A stretch of DNA of 6,946 nt from Chlorobiota bacterium (lineage in GTDB: Bacteria > Bacteroidota > Ignavibacteria > SZUA-365 > JAADGX01), in NCBI GenBank assembly GCA_013152135.1, contig JAADGX010000026.1:1-6946 (forward strand), in the 5' to 3' direction. A program made the translations under genes and the position numbers. Positions 1-5,549 of this stretch are shown piece by piece (position 1 is the stretch's first letter; every line of letters starts with the position of its first letter). The notes under the pieces were generated by a model. It saw nothing but the letters and a program-made list of their open reading frames with translations. It was not told the origin of the DNA and did no database searches.

Positions 1-2464
1 TGAATTCTACTTCAAGAATATCGGAGTAGCCGAGAATGATATTGAGCGGTGTTCGGATCTCGTGAGAAATGTTTGCGACAAAAGCATCTTTGAGTTTGTC
101 AGCCCGTTCCGCTCTGGCGAGGGCTTCCCGCAGTTTCCTCTCTGCATGCTTGCGCTCGGTAATATCCCGGATAATAGCGGTGAAAAAGCTTTCATCATGT
201 TTAACCCAGCGAGAGACGGATAGTTCAATTGGAAATTCGTTTTGATTATTATGCAACCCCGTCAATTCCAATGTTTTTCCGATCACTTCTTGTTCATCGC
301 CTCCGACAAGAAGAGACATACCAGCATGATACTGCTCCAGGGAGTGTGATGGTATAATTATGCTAATGTCCTTCCCGATTGCTTCGCCTTTTTTATATCC
401 GAACATGGTTTCCGCCCCGGGGTTCCAGGATACGATCTCGCCCTGTTCATTGATTGTTATGATCGCTTCTTGAGCCGCTTCTACCAGAGAACGGTAACGC
501 TCCTCGCTCTCCCGCAGTGCATTCTCGATGTCCTTTATCATGGTGATGTCATCCATGGCCAGCAGGACGTTTGGTCCTGATTCTCCCTCGAAGTAAGCAG
601 TGTGAAGGCGCATGTACACCTGGTGTTGGGTTTTGTTCCACAGGGTAAGTGTTGCTTCTTTGCGTAAAACGGGTTCTTTCTTACGGAATGTATCGAGAAC
701 GATGTTTCGAACTACGCAGGAGTCACAAGCTGGTCCGAAACCGCATCCCTCCGGCACATCGAGATGATGTATGCAATTCATAATTTCTCCAGGCCGGCGG
801 TTGATCAGATCATCTTCTCTGAATCGTGACAGGGATGCCGCGGCCCGATTGAATTCCCGCACACGGCGATCAGAATCCAGCACGAACAAGGCGATGGGAT
901 TCGAATCGAATACGGCCTGCAACTGTCTGCGCCGACGCTCACTCAGCAGTTCCGATTTTCTCTTCTCCGTCAGGTCTATATCGTAGGCGATCATTTGGAC
1001 CACCTTCCCGGTATCGTCCTTGAGCGGAAACCCGTGGACTTGCAGGACCTGCTCCAACCCTTCTGCATTGTAATGGGTGTGTTCAGCCACTGCCGGTTCT
1101 CCCGTTTCCCGAACATGAATCAAGGGGCATTCGCATCCGATTTCGTGGCAAGGGCGGTCGACACCATGCGTGGCTTCGTAGCACGTGGTACCGGGAGAAA
1201 GATCAACCAGTCCGCTGGCCTTGTTGGCAAGGGTGATCGTATAGTCATCGGCGTTGATGACATAGAATGGGTTGGTCAGCGATTCAATGATGCTGTGGAG
1301 AAACTCTCGCTGCTCACGGAGAGCCTGCTGAGCCTGGACACGTTCAGTAATGTCACGGGAGATACCGATCAAGGCAATCGCCTGGTTTGCTTCATTCCGT
1401 ACGACAGAGGTGGAGAGCAAAGTCGGGAATTCACTTCCGTCCTTGCGCCGATTACGAACCTCGCCTGTCCATCCATTTTTGATAGTGTTACTGTAGATGG
1501 AGACGTGGAGGTCGGGCGGAAAATCATCCGCACGAATGATGGCTATGTTCTGTCCGATCAGTTCGTCCCGGGAATAACCATAGGTGGTTTCGAACCCCTT
1601 GTTTACGTAAAGGATGTTGTTATCGAGATCGGTGATAACGACTGCATCCATGACGCTGCGAAGGGCATTGCTCAACAGGGCTACCTGGCGTTCAGCTTTA
1701 ATTCTCTCGGTGACGTCTTCGATCGTCGTCACGACGGCTTCCACGGCATCGGATTGGTCGAAGAGAGGGGCGGCATTGATGGACAACGTAAGTTCCTGTC
1801 CGTCCGGTGTAGCAATGATTATACGTTCGCCATACGCAGGCAGACCGGAATCAAGCACGCGACGGTACGGAAGTTGTTGCCGTGGGATTGGATCGCCGTC
1901 GAGGTCCGTGGCTTGCCATTCTGTCTCTTTGAGGGATATTCCGACCACCTGTTCACGGGAGGCACCGAAGATATTCTCGATTTCCGCGTTGGCAAAGATG
2001 ATAGTATCGTTGCGGTCGATGACGAGAACACCACCCGGGCTTGTTTCCATGATGTGGTTGAGCAGGTCGCGTTCGCGACGCAGGCCGATCAACGCTTCCC
2101 GGCGCTTGTTCTCGATTCGGTGAATCATGTACACGAAACCCGCGTACAGAATCACAACGAAGAAAAGATGCACCCATTCATGCAAGTCCACTGGGAAGAT
2201 GCTTTCAGAAAAAATAAAATAATCCAGCAACGTTACTGCGATACCGCACACTGCAAGCATAGTGAATGCAAGGGTGAAATATTTACGGGATGGAAGATCG
2301 GTGAAGTACGGTGATGCACTCAAGGAGTATGGATTACCTGAAATACGTGCATCCATAACGGGCTGGGCATCCGGGCCTGAATTTCCCTTGCCTGCGTCTG
2401 TTTGTTGATTTGTTGACGCAGACGTTTCGGAGACGTCGCTCGCCTGGAAAGTGCTCCTATTCAT
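1..2464 (-). CDS. Membrane-anchored multi-PAS sensor histidine kinase (3' end cut by window edge)
   Basis: One open frame of 821 codons reads leftward from ATG at 2464 and leaves the window without a stop. The N-terminus (residues 1-60) is Ser/Thr/Asn-rich and probably disordered. Two hydrophobic segments follow at about 62-85 and 96-115, separated by only about ten residues, so sensing is probably cytoplasmic. Five PAS/PAC-like modules follow at about 132-254, 261-375, 384-500, 511-643 and 653-770; several end in the usual DxTER-type motif (EDVTER, RDITER, RDITERK). A linker helix leads into the HisKA H-box ANISHEIRTPLN, with the predicted phosphorylated His801. The HATPase domain and any receiver domain lie beyond the left edge. 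PAS3 and PAS4 each carry four clustered cysteines. The family autophosphorylates on His and passes the phosphate to a response regulator; no partner is in view. An in-frame TGA at 2477-2479 makes 2464 the first possible start. The kinase assignment is firm; the signal sensed is unknown. Confidence 0.95.
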   Translation of the reverse strand, partial: MNRSTFQASDVSETSASTNQQTDAGKGNSGPDAQPVMDARISGNPYSLSASPYFTDLPSRKYFTLAFTMLAVCGIAVTLLDYFIFSESIFPVDLHEWVHLFFVVILYAGFVYMIHRIENKRREALIGLRRERDLLNHIMETSPGGVLVIDRNDTIIFANAEIENIFGASREQVVGISLKETEWQATDLDGDPIPRQQLPYRRVLDSGLPAYGERIIIATPDGQELTLSINAAPLFDQSDAVEAVVTTIEDVTERIKAERQVALLSNALRSVMDAVVITDLDNNILYVNKGFETTYGYSRDELIGQNIAIIRADDFPPDLHVSIYSNTIKNGWTGEVRNRRKDGSEFPTLLSTSVVRNEANQAIALIGISRDITERVQAQQALREQREFLHSIIESLTNPFYVINADDYTITLANKASGLVDLSPGTTCYEATHGVDRPCHEIGCECPLIHVRETGEPAVAEHTHYNAEGLEQVLQVHGFPLKDDTGKVVQMIAYDIDLTEKRKSELLSERRRRQLQAVFDSNPIALFVLDSDRRVREFNRAAASLSRFREDDLINRRPGEIMNCIHHLDVPEGCGFGPACDSCVVRNIVLDTFRKKEPVLRKEATLTLWNKTQHQVYMRLHTAYFEGESGPNVLLAMDDITMIKDIENALRESEERYRSLVEAAQEAIITINEQGEIVSWNPGAETMFGYKKGEAIGKDISIIIPSHSLEQYHAGMSLLVGGDEQEVIGKTLELTGLHNNQNEFPIELSVSRWVKHDESFFTAIIRDITERKHAERKLREALARAERADKLKDAFVANISHEIRTPLNIILGYSDILEVEF

Positions 2465-2612
2465 ACCCCTCCCGTTTCAGTAGAGGTTGCTAATATACCT
2501 TGCCGCTTATAGAAAGATATATCTCAGGGATGAATAATGGAAAAAATTTCTTCCCGGATATTGCGATAATTGCAGACTTTTCCCTCTGCCCGGCGGGAAA
2601 GGCGAGTGCTTG
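2465..2612. other. Spacer between the gatD-like gene and the histidine kinase gene
   Basis: This 148-base AT-rich gap separates two leftward genes. It holds the kinase ribosome binding site at its left end and a short inverted repeat (TTTCCC/GGGAAA, 2579-2600) just downstream of the gatD-like stop. That repeat has no T-run after it on the minus strand, so it is not a convincing terminator. A TATATT hexamer on the minus strand (2492-2497) could be a -10 element, but I see no -35 at a proper distance. Whether the two genes share a transcript is open. Confidence 0.5.
2466..2473 (-). promoter_or_regulatory. Ribosome binding site of the histidine kinase gene, unusually close to its start
   Basis: On the minus strand GGGAGGGG ends one base before the ATG at 2464, and the GGAGG core (2468-2472) is only three bases from it. 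That spacing is shorter than the usual five to nine. An in-frame stop directly upstream excludes an earlier start, and the next in-frame ATG (codon 37) has no such motif. This is the only clear Shine-Dalgarno sequence among the four genes here. Confidence 0.6.
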
Positions 2613-4001
2613 CTAGCGCTTTATTTGCGCTACGAACTCGTCCACTTCCGGCAACCCCCCCTGGAAGATGAGGTAACCGTTGTACGGTTCCCGGTCGGTA
2701 ATCTCACCGTTTATGGGAGTGAGCATGAGGCGTTTGATTTCGTCGAGATCGTCGGATTGGGCCAAGGCCCAGCCCAATTTTACGTAAGCGACTTCCGGAA
2801 GCATGTTTGCGGCGGGTATGACACCGAGTTCCATCATCTCTCGCCCTGTTTCATACACGTACATCTGGACGTAGCCCCACAATGTTTGGACGGTCATGTA
2901 CACGGCTACACCTGCCTCCTGGCAACGTTTCAGCGCAGGATACAAGGGCTTGTTGACGTGTCCGAGGCCGGTTCCCGCTATTATGATACCACGGTAGCCG
3001 TTCGCGATCATGGAATCGATCATGTCCGGTTTCATGTTGGGATAGTAGTACACGATTCCGACGCGGTCGTCGAAAACGGGGTTGATGGATACGTTCTTAT
3101 CCTCGCGGCGGCGGTTATAATCTTCCCGCAAATACGTAAAGCCTTCGCGATCGACTTTGGCCAGAGGGATATCGCCTATGGTGCGAAACGTCGAACGATA
3201 GCTGGAATGCATTTTCCGGACGCGAGTGCCACGGTGCAGCAGACCGTACTGGTCCGAAGTCGGACCGAACATGCATACCATCACCTCGGCGATTTCGCAT
3301 TCCGCTGCGGTTTTGACGCTGTGAATCAGGTTCAACGCCGCGTCGGAAGACGGACGATCGCTCGACCGCTGAGAACCGACCATGACGATGGGAACGGGGG
3401 AATTCTGCACCATGAACGAGAGTACGGCGGCGGTATGGTGCATCGTATCCGTGCCATGCCCAACCACGATTCCCTGTACGCCTTTCTCGATTTCGTTTCC
3501 AATTTCTTCAGCGAGGCGAATCCACTGCTCGGGTCCCATGTTCTCACTGAAAACACCGTATAGTTTTTCCGTTTCCAGGTTACAGATATCCGCTAACTCA
3601 GGTACTGAACCGTAGAGTTCTCCCGGTGTAAAGGCAGGAATGACAGCGCCGGTGCGATAATCAAGCCTGCTGGCAATCGTGCCGCCGGTGCCGAACAGCT
3701 TGACACGCGACCGCCCCGGAGCGTAGGGGAACTCCTTCTCCGGAATTTTGTAATGTGCCTCTTTGTAACCTTTCTCCTCCAGGTTTCGAATACGGCTGAC
3801 ATTAACACCGATATTATAGCCGGTGATCATTTTCAGAACGATGTGTTCGCCGTCCGCTGTTTCGGACCGGGGAAGAATGATGCCACGGAACGTGTCTTCG
3901 TCCGTGGTAACTTCGGCGTCACTCCAGACCCTGACGTGAAACCGCTTTAGTGCTTCCAGCGCCCTGCCGTGGTATCCCTTGTATGGATTGTCTGTGGTCA
4001 T
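2613..4001 (-). CDS. gatD: GatD-like amidohydrolase (archaeal-type Glu-tRNA(Gln) amidotransferase subunit D)
   Basis: From ATG at 4001 this encodes 462 residues; a TTG at 4016 would add five (MTTKT). In archaea GatD is an L-asparaginase-like subunit that releases ammonia from glutamine or asparagine, and its partner GatE uses the ammonia to convert Glu-tRNA(Gln) to Gln-tRNA(Gln). The layout matches GatD and not plain asparaginase: an N-terminal domain of about 90 residues (the SH3-like barrel of GatD), then two asparaginase domains from about residue 98. Signatures include FGTGGTIASRLDYRTGAV (catalytic Thr108), GHGTDTMHHTA (Thr184-Asp185), QRSSDRPSSDAALN and HRGTRVRKMH (catalytic Lys263 by analogy), AGTGLGHVN and MLPEVAYVKLGW. 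All expected catalytic residues are present. The C-terminus runs a little past what I recall for archaeal proteins. No gatE, gatA, gatB or gatC is in the window, so a stand-alone asparaginase role cannot be excluded. No Shine-Dalgarno is seen; the bases before the ATG are A-rich. Family assignment is strong, function in this organism less so. Confidence 0.9.
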   Translation of the reverse strand: MTTDNPYKGYHGRALEALKRFHVRVWSDAEVTTDEDTFRGIILPRSETADGEHIVLKMITGYNIGVNVSRIRNLEEKGYKEAHYKIPEKEFPYAPGRSRVKLFGTGGTIASRLDYRTGAVIPAFTPGELYGSVPELADICNLETEKLYGVFSENMGPEQWIRLAEEIGNEIEKGVQGIVVGHGTDTMHHTAAVLSFMVQNSPVPIVMVGSQRSSDRPSSDAALNLIHSVKTAAECEIAEVMVCMFGPTSDQYGLLHRGTRVRKMHSSYRSTFRTIGDIPLAKVDREGFTYLREDYNRRREDKNVSINPVFDDRVGIVYYYPNMKPDMIDSMIANGYRGIIIAGTGLGHVNKPLYPALKRCQEAGVAVYMTVQTLWGYVQMYVYETGREMMELGVIPAANMLPEVAYVKLGWALAQSDDLDEIKRLMLTPINGEITDREPYNGYLIFQGGLPEVDEFVAQIKR

Positions 4002-4017
4002 TGTTTTAGTTGTCAAT

Positions 4018-4026
4018 TGTGGATAA
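4018..4026 (-). promoter_or_regulatory. Perfect DnaA-box 9-mer in the gatD-like leader
   Basis: The minus strand reads TTATCCACA, an exact match to the consensus high-affinity DnaA box (TTATNCACA). It lies 17 bases upstream of the gatD-like ATG at 4001, where it could overlap the leader or promoter. Only one copy was noticed and no origin-like cluster or AT-rich unwinding element surrounds it. A chance match is a real possibility; the sequence match itself is certain. Confidence 0.3.
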
Positions 4027-4035
4027 GTGTTGGGA

Positions 4036-4050
4036 TTTCGAATTTCGAAA
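4036..4050. repeat. 15-base palindrome, possible operator, upstream of the gatD-like gene
   Basis: TTTCGAA-T-TTCGAAA is a perfect inverted repeat with 7-base arms around one central base. It begins about 35 bases upstream of the gatD-like ATG. Dyad symmetry at this position fits binding by a dimeric regulator, but the motif matches no operator I can name. The arms are low in complexity, which weakens the case. Confidence 0.35.
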
Positions 4051-4342
4051 CTGACGATACATGAAATACGTTGATGGAATAATTCAAAGGTGAACGTGGT
4101 TTTTGTTCATGGATCGGGATGGTTTCAACGCCGATACAGGAAAAACTCCGTTTCCACGCGCTCGGCGGACGTGGTTGCTTGTCGATCCTCAAAATTCTGC
4201 TGATACGTTTCAGCACTTCACGGCTGCTATCTGCGGCGAGAATTTTTCCCGTTATGAAGGTTCTACACCTTTTCATCGGCGCTCCAAATCTATTGTACGA
4301 AATTTGGTCAACTTATTTCAGGCGAAGACATGTAATTGGTGG

Positions 4343-4369
4343 TTGAAGCGGAACGGAAAATCTTATACT
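4343..4369 (+). promoter_or_regulatory. Candidate promoter for fbaB
   Basis: TTGAAG (4343-4348) and TATACT (4364-4369) resemble -35 and -10 hexamers with a short 15-base spacer. TATACT differs from TATAAT at one position. Transcription would start near 4376 and give a leader of about 38 bases before the ATG at 4414. If the host uses Bacteroidetes-type promoters (TAnnTTTG), the overlapping TACTTTAG (4366-4373) is a one-mismatch alternative. Confidence 0.4.
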
Positions 4370-4413
4370 TTAGAGGACAATGCTGTCATGTCCATTCAGA
4401 AACGGGCTTTACC

Positions 4414-5463
4414 ATGATTGACAAATTAGAAGAACTGCTTGGTGACGAGGCACAACACTTGCTCGAACACACGTGCCAGGGAATTCCCCGCGACCAGCTT
4501 CACCTGCCCGGTCCGGATTACGTGGACCAGGTCTGGCAGATCAGCGATCGTCCAACACCGGTGCTGGTTAACATGCATCGTCTTTTCAACACCGGGAGAC
4601 TGGCGGGAACAGGATATCTCTCGATTTTGCCCGTGGATCAGGGAATCGAACATTCCGCGGGCGCGTCGTTTGCTCCGAATCCCATTTACTTCGATCCGGA
4701 GAACATCGTCAAGCTCGCAATTGAAGCCGGGTGCAACGGTGTCGCTTCCACGCTGGGCGTCCTTGGTTCCGTCGCCCGGAAGTACGCCCACAAGATTCCG
4801 TTCATCCTGAAGATCAATCATAACGAGCTGCTGACCTACCCCAACACGTACGACCAGATACTGTTCGCCAGCGTTGACCAGGCGTTCGACATGGGCGCAG
4901 CGGCGGTAGGAGCCACCATTTACTATGGCTCAGAAGAATCGGACCGGCAGATCCAGGAAATCTCGGAAGCGGTTCAGTACGCGCACGAACTGGGCATGGT
5001 AACCATCCTCTGGTGCTATCTCCGGAACCCCACGTTCAAGGCGGACAAGGATTACCACGTATCGGCTGATTTGACCGGCCAGGCGAATCACCTCGGGGTC
5101 ACGATCGAAGCCGATATTATTAAACAGAAGCAGCCGGAAAACAACGGCGGTTTCACTGCCCTGAAGTTCGGAAAAACCAGCCCCCTCGTGTATGATAAGC
5201 TGACGTCCGATCATCCGATCGATCTCTGCCGCTACCAGGTGGCGAATTGCTACATGGGCCGGGTGGGAATGATCAACTCCGGCGGCGCGTCCGGCGCCAA
5301 TGATCTCGCCCAGGCCATTCGTACGGCGGTAATCAACAAGCGAGCGGGAGGCATGGGCCTCATCATGGGTCGCAAGGCCTTCCAGAAGCCCATGGACGAA
5401 GGCATATCGTTGATCCACGCCGTCCAGGACGTGTATCTCAGCCAGGATGTAACCATCGCCTGA
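4414..5463 (+). CDS. fbaB: Class I fructose-bisphosphate aldolase, FbaB type
   Basis: The 349-residue product matches E. coli FbaB (350 aa) almost end to end. It is a cytoplasmic Schiff-base aldolase of the DhnA family that interconverts fructose 1,6-bisphosphate with dihydroxyacetone phosphate and glyceraldehyde 3-phosphate. Visible signatures are LPGPDYVDQV near residue 31, GRLAGTGYLSILPVDQGIEH at 61-80, KINHNE at 133-138, VGATIYYGSEES at 165-176, HVSADLTGQANH at 215-226, ADIIKQK with the predicted Schiff-base Lys237, INSGGASGANDL (phosphate binding) and GMGLIMGRKAF near the C-terminus. I chose ATG 4414 because it aligns with the E. coli N-terminus (MIDKLEELLG against MTDIAQLLG). An upstream in-frame GTG at 4336 would add 26 residues unlike the family and would overlap the putative promoter. 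No Shine-Dalgarno is seen. The gene is divergent from the gatD-like gene and ends before a strong terminator, so it is probably transcribed largely alone. Confidence 0.97.
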   Translation: MIDKLEELLGDEAQHLLEHTCQGIPRDQLHLPGPDYVDQVWQISDRPTPVLVNMHRLFNTGRLAGTGYLSILPVDQGIEHSAGASFAPNPIYFDPENIVKLAIEAGCNGVASTLGVLGSVARKYAHKIPFILKINHNELLTYPNTYDQILFASVDQAFDMGAAAVGATIYYGSEESDRQIQEISEAVQYAHELGMVTILWCYLRNPTFKADKDYHVSADLTGQANHLGVTIEADIIKQKQPENNGGFTALKFGKTSPLVYDKLTSDHPIDLCRYQVANCYMGRVGMINSGGASGANDLAQAIRTAVINKRAGGMGLIMGRKAFQKPMDEGISLIHAVQDVYLSQDVTIA

Positions 5464-5484
5464 GATGATATAAATCGTTTTATG

Positions 5485-5520
5485 CCCCGCCTGGCGACAA
5501 CCATCGGCGGGGTTTTCTTT
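5485..5520 (+). terminator. Rho-independent terminator after fbaB
   Basis: CCCCGCC (5485-5491) pairs perfectly with GGCGGGG (5506-5512) across a 14-base loop and is followed by TTTTCTTT (5513-5520). It begins 21 bases after the fbaB stop codon. The GC-rich stem followed directly by a T-tract is typical of intrinsic terminators. Confidence 0.85.
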
Positions 5521-5549
5521 ATCCATAACCGAATTCTCTCCTGAACGTG

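Larger units (their letters stand above)
4017..4413. other. Divergent intergenic region between the gatD-like gene and fbaB
   Basis: About 397 bases without a convincing gene lie between the two divergent starts. The left end, next to the gatD-like gene, holds a perfect DnaA-box 9-mer and a 15-base palindrome. The right end holds a candidate promoter for fbaB. Two short ORFs overlap here on opposite strands (4013-4276 minus, 87 aa; 4103-4417 plus, 104 aa). Their translations resemble no family I recognise with confidence, so I do not call them as genes. No tRNA-like fold or riboswitch was recognised. Confidence 0.6.

Noticed and set aside
995..2314. Long plus-strand ORF of 439 codons antisense to the histidine kinase
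   Set aside because: The minus strand of the same bases encodes clear PAS domains in one unbroken frame through to the HisKA motif. The plus-strand translation has no recognisable domain and is a shadow.
2492..2520. Possible promoter for the histidine kinase (TATATT on the minus strand)
   Set aside because: No -35-like hexamer lies at 16-18 bases. The surrounding DNA is AT-rich, so a lone -10-like match means little.
2578..2601. Inverted repeat TTTCCC/GGGAAA after the gatD-like stop as a terminator
   Set aside because: The stem is only about six pairs with a ten-base loop, and no T-run follows it on the minus strand.
2610..3563. Plus-strand ORF of 317 codons antisense to the gatD-like gene
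   Set aside because: It is the complement of a well-conserved GatD coding frame and its translation resembles no family.
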